Origin: Sinohyriopsis cumingii
Lineage: Eukaryota; Mollusca; Bivalvia; Unionida; Unionidae
Assembly (NCBI GenBank): GCA_028554795.2
Contig: CM068835.1
Location: 60,325,219-60,389,218, forward strand
Direction: 5' to 3'
Length of the DNA stretch: 64,000 nucleotides
Shown: in pieces, positions 25,310-36,305 of the stretch
Layout: the number at the start of each line of letters is the position of its first letter
Numbering within the stretch: position 1 is the stretch's first letter
The notes under the pieces: generated by a model
The model's database searches: none
Seen by the model: only the letters and a program-made list of their open reading frames with translations
What the model was told of the DNA's origin: nothing
Made by a program: the position numbers and the translations under genes

Positions 25310-27810
25310 GGCTTAAGGTACACGAGTACCTGACAAACGGACTGCAACTACTGCACCAAGAAATAACATGAAAACCAACAAGGAAACTTTCAATCCTCAA
25401 GCTAGGTACCTGGAATGTCTGGACCATGCTGAATGGGCTTTCATATGATCTCCAGACAATCAGCGATGTTCGAAAGACTCCAGTCATCAACGACGAACTT
25501 GCAAAACTCCAGGTCGACATCACCTCACTACAGGAGACACGACTACCAGATTCTGGGTCCCTCAGAGAAAAGGAAAGAGCGCAGACGAAGCCAGAGGGTT
25601 TGGTGTTGGATTTGCTATCAGGAATACTTTGTTGGGGATGACAGAACCCTGCCAACAAGGAAATGGAAGACTACTCCACACCACAAACGGGCCTGTCAAC
25701 CTGATCAGTATTTATGCTCCCACACTAAGTGCCTCCACAGAAAACAAGGATGAATTTTACAATGAGTTAAACTCGCTCATCGACAAAATTCCCAAGAAAG
25801 AGAACTTGATTTTGCTGGACGACTTCAATGCTAGGGTGAGTGCAGACCATGACTCTTGGCAAGTTTGGCATTGGGAAGACGAATGAGAATGGGCAGAGGC
25901 TTCTAGAAACGTGCTCGTACCACGACCTCAGCATCACTAATTCATTCTTTCAGACAAAGCCACAGTACAAAGTGTCTTGGATGCATCCCTGTTCTAAACA
26001 CTGGCACCAGCTGAACTTGATCATTACAAAACGGTCAGCATAAAGTGTGTGTTTCTTACCCGTACCTTCCACAGTGCTGACTGCGACACTTACCACTTGC
26101 TTGTGTGCTGCAAAATGAAGCTTCAGCCGAAGAAGATCCACTGCTCTAGGCAAGAGGACAAACCACACATTGATGTGAGCAAAACACCATATCCAAACAA
26201 GGCTGAGGAATTCACCTATGCTCTTTCCAAGACATTTTATTCAGAACTCCCTAATAGCAGCGCCAAAGAAAGATGGGATCACATCAGAGTGACTACGTAC
26301 AGCACAGCCACAAGGATCTTTGGTAAGAAGCAATCAAAGAACAATGACTGGTTTGAGGCTAACTCTGCCACACTCATGCCATCCATAGAAGAGTGTCGCA
26401 GTGCTCACTGCAAATACAAATGATCCCCCTGCCAGAAGACACTACAGGCATACAGGTCTACCAGAAGCAAAGTGCAGAGAATAGCATGGCAGTGTGCCAA
26501 TGAATACTGGCTTCAGCTCTGTCAGAGCATCCAGTCAGCAGCAGATATCAGAAACATCAGAGGCATGTATGATGGCATAAAGAAAGCAATGAGTCCCATG
26601 AAGAAAGTGACAGCACCACTGAAGTCTGCAACAGGCGATACCATCCACAAGGGCAACCAGATGGAGCGTTGGGTGGAATACTACTATGAACTGTACTCCA
26701 AAGAGAACCACGTGACCAATGATGCCCTCAACGCCATTGAAAACCTCCCTCTAATGGCCGAACTGGACGAGAAACCTACTGTAGCCAAACTAAAGAAGGC
26801 CGTAGGTAAAATCCCAGGGAAGGATGTCATCCCAGTAGAAATCATCAAGTAAAATGGATGTAGTGTGCTGGTCACACACCTGCATGACCTCCTCTGTCAG
26901 TGCTGGGACGAGGGTGCAGTGCCTCAGGACATGAGAGACGCTAACATCACAATCCTGTACAAGAACAAGGGCGACAGGGTTCTGCGCAGAGAGGTCCACA
27001 CTCAACATTATTTTCTCAATCAGGCATCTGCAGGAAAAATGCAGAGAATAACACAGACCCCTCTTCCTGGCCTTTATAGACCTCACCAAGGCATTCGATC
27101 TGGTCAGCAGAAACAGACTCTTCACAATCCTGGTGAAAATTGGTTGCCCTCCAAAGCTGCTAAGCATTGTCCATTCCATCTACAATGACATGGAAGGCAC
27201 AGTGCAGTACGATGGCTCAACATCCAACCCCTTTGATGTCCGCAGTGGAGTTAAACAGGACTGCGTCCCTGCCCCCACGTTCTTTGGCATCTTCTTTGCA
27301 GTCCTGCTTAAGCATGCCTTTGGGACGTCCACAGAAGGGATTTACTTGCACACGCAATCAGACGACAGACTGTTCAACCTGGCACGACTGAAGACAAAGA
27401 GCAAAGTGTGTGAAATCACCATCAGGGACATGCTCTTCGCAGACGATGCTGCTCTAGCCACCCACACAGAAGCTGAGTTTCAGCACCTGATGGACTGCTT
27501 TGCTAAAGCATGAGATGAGTCTGGGTTAACCATAAGCCTAAAGAAAACAAATATTATGATTTAAGATGCGGACCCACCAAGCATCATCAACAACTATGAA
27601 CTTGAGGTGGTCAGTCAGATCGCAGAGAAAGAAGCAGCTCCAACCAACACCACACGCAACCATCAAGTGCAGCATGGACTGCCAGTCCCGTGTTGGACTA
27701 CAGTCACAGCAGACGCTGCACAACCACCAACCGGGACATATCTCATGGGTGCAGTTCCATCGTCTCTCAAGACTAACGGATGCCAACAACAAAGAATATT
27801 GAATGTATAG
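25310..27810 (+). pseudogene. Degraded RTE-like LINE (endonuclease and reverse transcriptase)
   Basis: Broken frames encode an apurinic endonuclease (LGTWNVWTMLNGL near 25,400; LQETRLP near 25,530; the DDFNARV block near 25,820; SWMHPCSKHWHQLNLIIT near 25,975) and a reverse transcriptase (FIDLTKAFDLVSR near 27,075; GVKQDC near 27,250; FADDAALATH near 27,440). Many frameshifts and stops, plus an apparent deletion near 26,985 between NKGDR and the palm, rule out activity. It lies antisense to SRRM1 in intron 1. The protein style resembles elements often mis-annotated as craniofacial development protein 2; the clade is inferred. Confidence 0.85.
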
Positions 27811-28719
27811 TTTTGACTAGGCTTTGGGAAAATATGAAAAAATCCATACATATGCATATCCAACAATGAAATAAAAAGAAACAGTTATCTCACCACGAAA
27901 GAGAATCATTTACTCTGACAAAAGTCAATGGCTTAATTCAAAGAAGACATACAGCAACTGTAGAAATAAAGTGTGTAATTTGGTCCCACAGACTTAAATA
28001 GATGACACCCTGGTGACTGGGATGTAATCACTGTAACATTGTGGAAAAAACAACAAACAACACAAACCTGTAATGCTATCAATCGAATTCCACAAAAATT
28101 ATCACTTGCCAGTTTAACAGACAAAGACTTTATTCACCCCAGGAAATACAGATTAACTCTTAAAAACAAACCAATATGCACAACCACTGTTTGAATTTTG
28201 GCACTGCAATGTCAATTCGCAACATGTACATTAGCCTGGTTCATGGACTGTATCATATGTCACTATATACAAACTGGTAGCTATACTACTTTTTTTATCT
28301 TCTTTTTGATCAGAACAATCTTACCTATTCACGCAGTTCTTGTTACAAATGATTACATTAAGGTCAGTGATGTCTGTTCTTGCGATACAGACGTTCACAG
28401 AGCTGGATACTGGGTCATACTCATATGTACATATGGGCTACGATAAGGCTGGGAAGCAGGCTAAGTGCTGGAATAATCGACATCTACTCGAGTCTGGTTT
28501 ACGATAGAAAAAAAAAATGCTATAAACATACCTACAACTTTTTATTATTATCCCCGTTTTTGCAACACATTTGTTCATAGCAGTGTTAAAAAGAATATTT
28601 TGCCAAGACATCGTGGTCGCTGGTCACATTCAGCAGGTGTCGCTCACAACAGAGCATTTATATATAAAATTGACCCATGCTATGATTGCGGCCAGAAATG
28701 ACAGGTGGTCACCCACAAT

Positions 28720-28960
28720 AGGTTTTGTTGTTGTTGTGGGGTTTAACGCCATTTTTCAGCACATGATAGACTATGTATGGCGGCCAGTATTAATTGCAGA
28801 GGAAGAACCCTGGAAACCCCTGGGAAGAACCACCGACCCACGAGAAGCTACTGGCAAGCTTTCTCACATACCCACATTGGCCGAATCCTAGACTCGAACC
28901 CACGCAGACAGAGGTGAGATGGCAGTGATCCGTAACGGAGAGCGCTTTAGACCACTCGGG
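28720..28960 (-). repeat. SINE family B, fuller copy
   Basis: The minus strand starts with a Ser/Leu-tRNA-like head (GAGTGGTCTAAAGCGCTC, later GGGTTCGAGTC) and ends with a GGGGTTTAACGCC-type tail on the plus strand. Similar tRNA-derived SINEs are common in bivalves, from general knowledge; no database was searched. Confidence 0.65.
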
Positions 28961-29300
28961 GCCAGGTTTTACTGTATTGTTAAAAATGTATCAAATGAAA
29001 TCTTAACTTCAATTTAATATTTCTTGCATCTCATTAACACTACTTTTATTGGCAAAAACATGTTAACAAGCTGTAATGTTTTCAATTTCCATGATGTCAC
29101 ACATAACAGCTAGTCCTACGTGTAAGACCCAACGCTGATATTTATGTTTTGGGCATCAGGGTCTTACAGCCTAACTAACGGCGCTGTGTAGTGTGTCTTG
29201 ACGTCAACTAACATCGTTACGAAAGTAAAATTTTCACGAATATTTCACAGAATTGACAAGTAAAATAATGACGCTTTTCTACAAAGTAAAGTTATAATGT

Positions 29301-31687
29301 CAGGGCTGAGCAAATCCCATAGCCCGACGTCCCGGACTAGTCATTTTTGAAGTCGGGCAAGTAAAATTTTCCAAGCTGCTAGTCCGGGACAAGTGCTTTT
29401 AAAAAAAGTCTGACTAGTCCTTATTTTTGTGCTTTAATCACTATATCTACCTTTATTTGGCCAATCACGCCCTCCAGGCTTACTGAATACTTGATTCTAC
29501 TCCTCTTTGTGTATACATTTACATCCTGTTACCACTTGACTGCATATTGGGCTAAGCGACCAAATTATCGGCAAATAAAAACACATCAAACAAAAGAAAA
29601 CCAGTATGATCAATTAGCAGTGTTGTAAGCGGTTTTGTTGCAATGAGTTTACTCAATCTAGATCACAACCAGTGGCTCACTATGATTTTAATCCAGCGAG
29701 TCAGTGTAATTAAATTAATGAAAGGTACTTTACCGACATCAGTGTTGGTTTCCTTTATGAAGTGATTAAATAACAGTAATGATTCTTTAATTTATAATTG
29801 ACTATACAAATGTGCGATATTGTTTTAAGCGAAACAATTACGCTAATTAATGAGCTGTTTCAGTTCGTATTTAAAAGATAAATTTGATCTTATGCACTGT
29901 ATCTCCCAGGGGTGTAAAACTGAGGGTAAAAAAAACCCCTTGGTGTCAGAACTGGGGGTCAAATAAAAAATGGGGGGGGGGGGTCAAAAATATACTGACA
30001 AATTTTCATCCGACTCATACTTTTTCAGCTTGAAATAGGATATTGCAACTTGCACAACATACTCTCTCTCTCTCTCTCTCTCTCTAAATATACAAATAAA
30101 CCAACATGCACAATTAACAAACAAATGCATTGGCCATTGAAAGAATAATTTTATTAGTTCATTTTTCTTTTAAAATCATACTTTTAACAGTCTCCTTATA
30201 TTTTTGAAGTAATATTATACACAACATATTACATACAAGCCAATACAAAACGCCTAATAAATATTTTTTACTGAATGGCAGTCACTTTACTGCCTGTCAT
30301 AAAATGTGTACTATCATCGGTTTCATTGCACTTCGTCCTAGAACAAATTTATCAAAAAATCAAGGAGGCTAATGATTCATCTTGTTTCTAATAAGTTACA
30401 CTTGAACTTTACGTTCTTTCTTTCATTGCAGCAAAGTTAAAAACCAACAAAATCTGCAATGACCCCCTGATTCTGTAATCGAAATAAACGCATTTGTCTT
30501 GGCAAGTTTACTGATTTCTTTGTTGTGAAAGAATGTCTTGGGTTATAATGTGTTCTCCAGATATCTTGTGGCGACCGAGGGCAGATTTGTTAAAATTTTT
30601 AAACTCTGTAATGAAAGGATTATTCACTTTTGCCGCCTTCGCAATCACGCTATCAGAAGTCACATAGTTATGCTAATGGATGTGCCGTATTCCAGTCAAG
30701 GGAATTATTTTCTCCATTTTTCATTAAAGTTAGATCCACTGTTACTTTTGTGTTCTGCTTCCTTCACTTTCTTCGCTAATGATTTTTAGTGCAACAAGCA
30801 TCGAGGTACAACATCAAGATGACATCTTGCTGAGCTCAATGGAAATCGCATGTGAACTCGCGAGATTAGGGGAAGCTACTCTGTCATAACATTGCCTATG
30901 CTAGTTTGGTTCCTTATTTCGTACGTTCCCTGCGTTTCACTCCGCTACAGGAATAGAGGAGCCCAACAAAGGGAGTAAACAAAGCGGGGAACCAGTCAAT
31001 CCCTATGCTTGAAGTATACACGATGCCACCCTTCGTACAACACATTGGATATTAATCTCATTATGCGAATCCCTTGCGTCAAAAAATGCACGGCAACAAA
31101 ATGTGTGCATCAATTTTCTCCAGCGTGCGTCCCTGACGCACAAATGTGCGTAAAGGGAAACACTGTCTTATGATCACTTTAGAAGTAGTTGTCAAGCAAG
31201 CTGATAGTTATTCTGCGGATAAAATGAGTTTGCTAAATTATTTTTGCAAGGAAGGTAATAACAGCAATTTGGAGAAGGTAAATTTGTTTGAAAATGGAGG
31301 GATAAAACCTAAGACAGATACTGAGTGTGCTTGTTATCCCTGTCTTGAAGGTGCAATACATATACATGGACATATTTTAAAATCCACGAGCTAAAACAAA
31401 TACATGAACCTGAAGAAGCCAAATGTATAACAACCAATGTCTTTAAAAATTCTATTCTTTTAAGAAATAATTATGTTGTATATTATTTTGTTTGTGTTTT
31501 TCTATGGATTAAGTAAATACGTCTCATCAAATCTCTGCAAGTGATTACCATTTTGGGACCAGTCAAAAGTAAGGTGGGACTAGTGAAGAGTAAGGTGGGA
31601 CTAGTGAAGAGAAAGGTGGAACTAGTGAATGTTCTGAAACCACTTGTTCTGGACTAGTGGTTAAAAAAACAAATTTGCTCAGCCCTG
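29301..31687. mobile_element. DNA transposon remnant with 15-bp inverted termini
   Basis: The ends are CAGGGCTGAGCAAAT (29,301) and its exact reverse complement (ending 31,687), each next to AATGT. Subterminal regions are rich in GGACTAGTG/CACTAGTCC motifs, including three adjacent repeats at about 31,572-31,635, which look like transposase sites. A short frame at about 31,200-31,394 (MSLLNYFCK...) resembles the N-terminus of hAT-derived proteins. hAT is plausible, but hATs make 8-bp duplications and only 5 bp match here. Confidence 0.65.
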
Positions 31688-32752
31688 AATGTCTTAGTCA
31701 GACTTTACTTACTCTGATGCCTTTTCTCTAATAAATTCAAATTCTCACAGAAGAAATGGACCCATTTTCAAGTTTCTTTGGCCTACACTTCAGTTGGCTG
31801 GAAAGCAATGAAAGCAGAGAATGCCAAAATCGGGTCAAGCTGAAATATTACTTTTTAACGAAACGAATACAAAATATATTATGCCTATTGGAACTGTAAG
31901 CAACGGATCGTTTCGTTCAAGAAACACATCCCCAACATGAACCTACTTCAGCATACCTTGACTACCGTCGCATTGCAACAAATTCAAATGTATGTCAACA
32001 GAATGTGAAAATGCATCCATTTGCTAGTGTTATATTTTCATTCCACCAGGATAAAGACAACACAGTAAGTATATTAATTACACAAAAATTAGTGGACAAA
32101 TGTTGATATAGGCTAACAAGTGAGATCTTCCTGAAACTTTGATTATTCATTCCGATGTCAATGATATCGGAACACACTATACAAGGCCGTTATTTAGATA
32201 GTAAGACATAACACCTAAACAAAATCAACATGTGCTATGTCTTACATGTAGGACTAACATAACAGCCTGTTCACACATCACCAGCTTCTAGACTCAAGAC
32301 ATTTCAGATTATTGTCAATAAACGTACATGGTATCAATGTAAGGAGATAACAGCCAAATTGGTGCAAAACCAACTTTTATATGCTGTATCATGAAATGGT
32401 AACAACCAGGAAGTTAACGAAAATTGGGTGGATATCGAGTCATTCGGTAAAACGTACAGGACACCTGCTACAACCTAATTAAAAAAATACGCGTTATATT
32501 TCTAGAAAACAAACGATCGTGACTGCATTTTATACACGGAAGGCCACGAATACAAGACATCGTCTCCTGTAAGCAAATTCATCAAATTTTTAGTACAGAA
32601 TCGACTCCACTCTCTCACCCCCACAAATTTCGACTTTCAACATCTGCGAGGTGTGGATATCTGATAAAAACATATAAATATGCATTGTGCACGAAAGGTT
32701 TTTTCCTGAATGTAATATATAAACTTCTTGTGTAGTAAAGAAGCGTTATAAC

Positions 32753-32776
32753 CTTGAAAAATCCTGCATCGGTCAT
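32753..32776 (-). CDS. SRRM1: SRRM1 exon 1 (start codon)
   Basis: The coding part of exon 1 is only 24 nt and encodes MTDAGFFK, equivalent to MDAGFFR in vertebrate SRRM1. The donor follows directly as AAG|GTTATA, a weak match to consensus. The 5' UTR reads up toward 32,840. The start is the only ATG that joins in phase to exon 2. Confidence 0.85.
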
Positions 32777-34020
32777 TTTTCTTCGTAAGTTATATGTTGC
32801 ACCGCCGCTTCCAAAATGGCGACTATTCTTTTCCCACAATTCCCTGTGTTAAACGTACACGTGCTTCCGGAACAGCTGGTATTTCACACAGATACCTTCT
32901 TTAAACAGGACAAGAGAAATATTTTTAATTTTTTTAAAAATCACGTATAATTGGATCTTTAAAGCGGTTGTGATACAGACCAAATTCTCTTTTAGTTTCA
33001 CTGGATACTTTTTAAGCATTTTGTGATTGAACTTCGTGAATGACAGACTAGTTGGAAGGTGGAAAAAATATACATCAGAAAAATCTTTTTTTCTTTGGCT
33101 GTACTGGAGAATTATGTATATTATGTAACATACATCATAATCGTAGTGTCGCCTGATGACAAAATATGATATTCAATGACTTCCTTTTTATTCCATCTTA
33201 AAACCTAGACTATTTGGATTACAGGTGATATGCATTTACTAAACAGACGGATTATGGCGACGCTGAAGACAGTTGTTCTGCACGTGTAACAAACAAAAAG
33301 AAAGAAAGAAAGAAAATAAAAATAAAAAAGAAGCTAAATACGCACCACTTTTCATGCACATACTGACCTGTACATCACAACTCTGACACGCAGTTATACC
33401 AGTATATTATAATATCAATGGCGTACTTCAAATTTAGCACGCACCCTCCCCCAAAGTAACAAGCATGCTGATCCCCCCACCCCGGATAAAAACTTAGGAT
33501 CTAGAATTGGACCCACCCCCAGCATTGCAGGGTCCTCGGGGCCGTATTTGAGCGGCTACTTGTATACTTATTTACTGTTCAACTTGTCAAGAAATGTGAG
33601 AAGATTATTCGCAAGCTGCTTTCAGTTTCAACACCCTTCGGACAACATCCTCGCATATTTTTATAATTTCAGCTTGGTTTATCAGATCTGTGTTCAGGAA
33701 GTTTGCACATTTAACAAAATGTTACTAGCATGTAAACTAAATTTTCAAATGGACCGCAGCCCAATTTAGTGCTAGATCTGACCAACATAGTTATACACCC
33801 GGACGGTTTGTACAATGACCCACATAAAAATTCCCATTTTTATTCTTCCGTAAAATTCATTTATTACATTTCCCTATTCACTTTTAGCGAAATACCAGTA
33901 TTTAATCTGAGTTGATTTGCTTGGAAATAATTGTAAGAATTGTAAGATAAAAGACAACATACTGTTCGGAAGGCTTTGCTTATATAGTTTTTTATGGGCA
34001 ACCGTCGCCGCCAAAATTAC
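32777..34020. other. Upstream region of SRRM1
   Basis: The sequence above the SRRM1 start contains a CpG-bearing stretch at about 32,800-32,870 that should hold its promoter. An (AAAG)n microsatellite lies at about 33,297-33,316. No other coding signal is visible before the satellite that begins near 34,020. Confidence 0.5.
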
Positions 34021-34181
34021 ATTAATCAAATGATCTAGTATGAAATCAAATGATTTAACCAAGCAAATGAAATGATCAATCCAGATTCCAAATGATGTGG
34101 TGTCACATGAAATGATTTAACGAACAAAACCGAATGATGCATTTAGATTTCAGATGACGTGGTATTAAATGAAATAATGTA
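34020..34181. repeat. Host satellite, left flank of element 1
   Basis: Reiterated 'aaatgatgtggtattaaatgaaatgattt' phrases match the array at 51,037-51,710. Element 1 is inserted in this satellite; AATGTA (34,176-34,181) is the target duplication. Confidence 0.8.
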
Positions 34182-34510
34182 AGTAGTTAAGTGGGCCACT
34201 ATACGTACAATGGAAATTAGCATTACGGAGACCCCTGGGCGAATATACGTACAATGGAAATTTAACATGGCGAAAAATCGTGGGTTAATATACGTACAAG
34301 GGGAATTAACATGGGAAAAAATTGTGGGCCGATATACGTACAAGGGGAATTTAACATGGGGAATAGAGTTTGGGGGTTGTTTAGGGACAAAAGGGAATTG
34401 AATATGGGATTTTTTTTTTAAAAAACCTTTTTTTTTAAAAAGGGGTAGGCAATGGAAAGGCTATCTCTTTTCGAGAAATATGGCTGGCCCTGAAAAGGGC
34501 CTTTGGGTTT
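34182..34510 (+). repeat. Element 1 left terminal inverted repeat
   Basis: Matches 50,705-51,030 in inverted orientation with few differences. It contains five sub-repeats at 44-47 bp spacing (cores at 34,202, 34,246, 34,291, 34,335 and 34,382). The first four carry the core TACGTACAA. The inner end contains the histone-type hairpin. Confidence 0.95.
34486..34501 (-). terminator. Histone-type 3' stem-loop, cassette A
   Basis: On the minus strand: CCAAA, then GGCCCTTTTCAGGGCC (6-bp stem, TTTC loop), then AGCCA and, about 14 nt on, CGAAAAGAGA. This fits the metazoan histone mRNA stem-loop bound by SLBP plus a U7-complementary downstream element. It lies 29 nt after the stop codon of the cassette A ORF. 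Confidence 0.8.
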
Positions 34511-34529
34511 TCTTCTTCTTCTTCTGCTT

Positions 34530-34919
34530 CTAGTTTCTTCTTTTTCTCCACCAAGTTCTTATTTTATCTCCAACACTCATTCTCTTCTTTTCTTTCTTTT
34601 TTTTCTCCTGCTCATCTTTCTTCTTCTCTTCCTCCTCTTCTTTCTTCCTCTTTTCATTTTCTTCTTCTTTTTCAATTTTTTCATTCCATGCTCTCATCCT
34701 TATCCTTTCCTCTTCATCCTCCTTCTCCTCCTTTATTTCTTTCAACAGATCACTGATGATTACCTTCATTTTTCGTAAATTGTTTATCTCCATCTTCACT
34801 CGATGGGGACTATAAGAATAGTGATCCTCGTTTAGGTTAACCAACATTTGCTCTATCATTCCTAAATTGTCGAGGACGTTTTGCAATTTTTCCATTTTGT
34901 CCATTTGGTTAGAAGCCAT
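34530..34919 (-). CDS. Cassette A protein: charged coiled-coil, 129 aa
   Basis: Unrecognised small protein. Residues 1-70 look helical with regular hydrophobics (MEKLQNVLDNLGMIEQMLVN). Residues about 60-115 are a nearly pure Glu/Lys coiled-coil, and the tail is basic and aromatic (KIRTWWRKRRN). The ATG at 34,919 lies about 52 nt downstream of a TATA-like CGTATAAG and the conserved upstream element. The stop is followed by a histone-type hairpin. The WW-plus-basic C-terminus recalls the tail of the element 2 cassette protein at 52,766 (VRRWLQKWRK). Function unknown; an accessory role in host interaction is a guess. Confidence 0.7.
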   Translation of the reverse strand: MASNQMDKMEKLQNVLDNLGMIEQMLVNLNEDHYSYSPHRVKMEINNLRKMKVIISDLLKEIKEEKEDEEERIRMRAWNEKIEKEEENEKRKKEEEEEKKKDEQEKKKKEKKRMSVGDKIRTWWRKRRN

Positions 34920-34970
34920 CTTCTTTTTTTATTCTTTGCAAAATGGTTTGAACGACGAATACTGTGGGTT

Positions 34971-35009
34971 CTTATACGAAAAGCGCGGACGTGAAGGAAA
35001 ACATCCCCC
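34971..35009 (-). promoter_or_regulatory. Cassette A promoter
   Basis: The conserved 27-bp element (plus strand GCGCGGACGTGAAGGAAAAC then ATCCCCC, 34,983-35,009) sits just upstream of CGTATAAG on the minus strand. Four near-identical copies occur upstream of other cassettes at 35,871, 36,732, 53,893 and 60,806. Confidence 0.75.
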
Positions 35010-35040
35010 TACTTTTTCATTTCATATAATAAAACCCTAA

Positions 35041-35307
35041 CTATACTCTCCACATTCGCTAAGAAACAATAAACAAAATCCATAATCTACTATCCACACA
35101 ATCGTACGTGAACGGTTACAAAACCCAAACTATACTCTCCACATACGCTTAGAAACAATAAACAAAATCCATAATCTACTATCCACACAATCTTACGTGA
35201 GCGGTTACAAAACCCAAACTATACTCTCCACATACGCTAAGAAACAATAAACAAAATCCATAATCTACTATCCACACAATCGTACGTGAGCAGTTACAAA
35301 CACAAAC
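35041..35307. repeat. Three direct 89-bp repeats
   Basis: Copies begin at 35,041, 35,130 and 35,219 with 'ctatactctccacat' and differ by only a few bases. They separate cassettes A and B. The element's tandem expansion here appears recent. Confidence 0.9.
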
Positions 35308-35369
35308 ACACAAACACATACCCTCGCACTATGAAAAAAGAGTTAGTGTTTATAATCACACTACTCTAC

Positions 35370-35372
<3 letters not shown>

Positions 35373-35412
<40 letters not shown>
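35373..35412. repeat. (CA)n microsatellite
   Basis: About 20 CA dinucleotides within the cassette B downstream region. It is absent from the matching position of the cassette C duplicate near 36,214-36,221. Confidence 0.95.
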
Positions 35413-35413
<1 letters not shown>

Positions 35414-35452
35414 TGGCAAATCGATAGTTATTTCTTTTCTAGAGTATTGGGT

Positions 35453-35468
35453 AGCATTTAAAAGGGCT
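35453..35468 (-). terminator. Decayed histone-type stem-loop, cassette B
   Basis: AGCCCTTTTAAATGCT on the minus strand occupies the same place and context as the intact hairpins, 30 nt after the cassette B stop. Two of six stem pairs are lost, although the flanking CTACCCA and AGAAAAGAAA persist. Confidence 0.6.
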
Positions 35469-35498
35469 GTTTTTTTTTTTAACTCCAGATGCACCTAT

Positions 35499-35807
35499 CT
35501 AATGGTTGCACCTTCCTGGCCTGGCGCCACACACGCATCTTCTTCCCCAGTCTCCTTTCACCTTTCTTCTGGGGAGCGCAGAGGGAGGATGATTCGCTTC
35601 AACACCCCAATCCTCTGTCTCGGGAATATTGTACGACATCCTCTCTTCTAGTTTCTTTTCCTCCTCTTCCCTCTGTCTTCTCTCCTCCTCTTCGTTCTTC
35701 ATTCTTTCCTCTTCTACTATAGCCTCCGCGGCCAGTTCATTTAACAGGCGCCTGACATATTCCAGATGTATCTGGAGTTCAAGAAGTTTGCTTATTCTGC
35801 TATTCAT
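35499..35807 (-). CDS. Cassette B protein: Glu/Arg coiled-coil, 102 aa
   Basis: Unrecognised. The N-terminal helix (SRISKLLELQIHLEYVRRLL) is followed by a Glu/Arg-rich stretch to about residue 60, then a Pro/Arg-rich tail with CVCGARPGRCNH. ATG at 35,807 was chosen because it is the first ATG below the TATA box at 35,859-35,864. It shares promoter and 3' region with the other cassettes but not clear sequence identity. Confidence 0.65.
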   Translation of the reverse strand: MNSRISKLLELQIHLEYVRRLLNELAAEAIVEEERMKNEEEERRQREEEEKKLEERMSYNIPETEDWGVEANHPPSALPRRKVKGDWGRRCVCGARPGRCNH

Positions 35808-35858
35808 TCTTGTGTTGAACAATCAACAAGGGTAGCTAGACTGCCCAGCGAGTTTCAA

Positions 35859-35897
35859 TTTATAGTGAAAGCGCGGACGTGATGGAAAACAGCCCCC
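35859..35897 (-). promoter_or_regulatory. Cassette B promoter
   Basis: TATAAA (minus strand, 35,859-35,864) lies 6 bp from the conserved 27-bp element (35,871-35,897), which differs at two positions from the cassette A copy. A decayed extra half-copy (GCGCGGAC) is at 35,947-35,954. Confidence 0.8.
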
Positions 35898-36133
35898 TAA
35901 AAACATAAAATTGATCTTACCTACATCATGACCAAAAAACAACAACGCGCGGACCTAAAAGAAACACTCACTCACTTTTTATGCTACCCATCACTATTTT
36001 AAAATTTTTTTATAAATCACTTCAATAGACTATCCACATACTCAAAGCAATCCAATCTAACCCCAAATTTACACCTCAAACACCAAAAAAAGACATCATT
36101 TTAATCTACTATCCATACCAACTTACCTAACCA

Positions 36134-36277
36134 CTTACAAACACAAACACACAAACACATACCCTCACATTTTTTTATAAAAGAGTTAGTGTTTATTTTC
36201 ACACTACTCTACCTACACACATTGGCAAATGGATTGTTATTTCTTTTCTAGAGTATTGGGTAGCCCTGAAAAGGGCT
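36134..36277 (-). repeat. Duplicate of cassette B 3' region
   Basis: The sequence from 'acttacaaacacaaacac' through 'agagttagtgttt' and 'ttcttttctagagtattgggtag' repeats 35,294-35,468. Thus the untranslated DNA of cassettes B and C is duplicated while the ORFs are not similar. Confidence 0.85.
36262..36277 (-). terminator. Histone-type 3' stem-loop, cassette C
   Basis: Minus-strand AGCCCTTTTCAGGGCT followed by ACCCA and, after about 14 nt, AGAAAAGAAA. The closing pair is A-U instead of G-C; the other stem pairs and the TTTC loop are consensus. It is 29 nt past the cassette C stop codon. Confidence 0.75.
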
Positions 36278-36305
36278 GTTTTTTTGTTTGCTATGGCATT
36301 CTTTT

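Larger units (their letters stand above)
18934..32752. other. SRRM1 intron 1 (13.8 kb), mobile-element hub
   Basis: The first intron holds most of the host-side mobile DNA: a degraded RTE-like LINE (about 21,690-27,800), four tandem MITE units inserted in it, a copy of SINE family B (28,720-28,960), a DNA transposon with CAGGGCTGAGCAAAT termini (29,301-31,687), poly-G at 29,970-29,979 and a (TC)n run near 30,063-30,085. The stretches 18,934-21,680, 27,850-28,700 and 31,690-32,750 show nothing recognisable. Confidence 0.7.

Noticed and set aside
25426..27513. Domesticated host endonuclease or reverse transcriptase gene
   Set aside because: Numerous frameshifts, an internal deletion and intronic antisense location indicate a dead LINE.
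28198..28891. Several medium-length plus-strand frames in SRRM1 intron 1
   Set aside because: No domain resemblance, they overlap each other and a SINE, and no splice or promoter signals support them.
34182..34400. Regular ~44-bp spaced repeats that could suggest a CRISPR-like array
   Set aside because: The repeats are imperfect, inside terminal inverted repeats of a eukaryotic mobile element, with no unique spacers and no cas genes.
34486..34501. GC-rich hairpin followed by T-rich DNA as a bacterial intrinsic terminator
   Set aside because: The host is eukaryotic (spliced gene, SINEs, TATA boxes). The loop, flanks and downstream AAAAGAG match histone-type processing, and the run after the stem is not consistently T-rich on the transcript strand.
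34503..34778. Plus-strand Leu/Phe-rich frame resembling a membrane protein
   Set aside because: It is the antisense shadow of the Glu/Lys-rich cassette A coding sequence.
34971..35009. Rel/NF-kB or NFAT site in the cassette promoter (GGAAAA...CCCCC)
   Set aside because: The spacing does not match a full kappa-B consensus and nothing else supports it; the element is reported without naming a factor.
35286..35651. Plus-strand frame with His/Thr repeats
   Set aside because: It runs through a (CA)n microsatellite and is antisense to cassette B, which has promoter and terminator signals.
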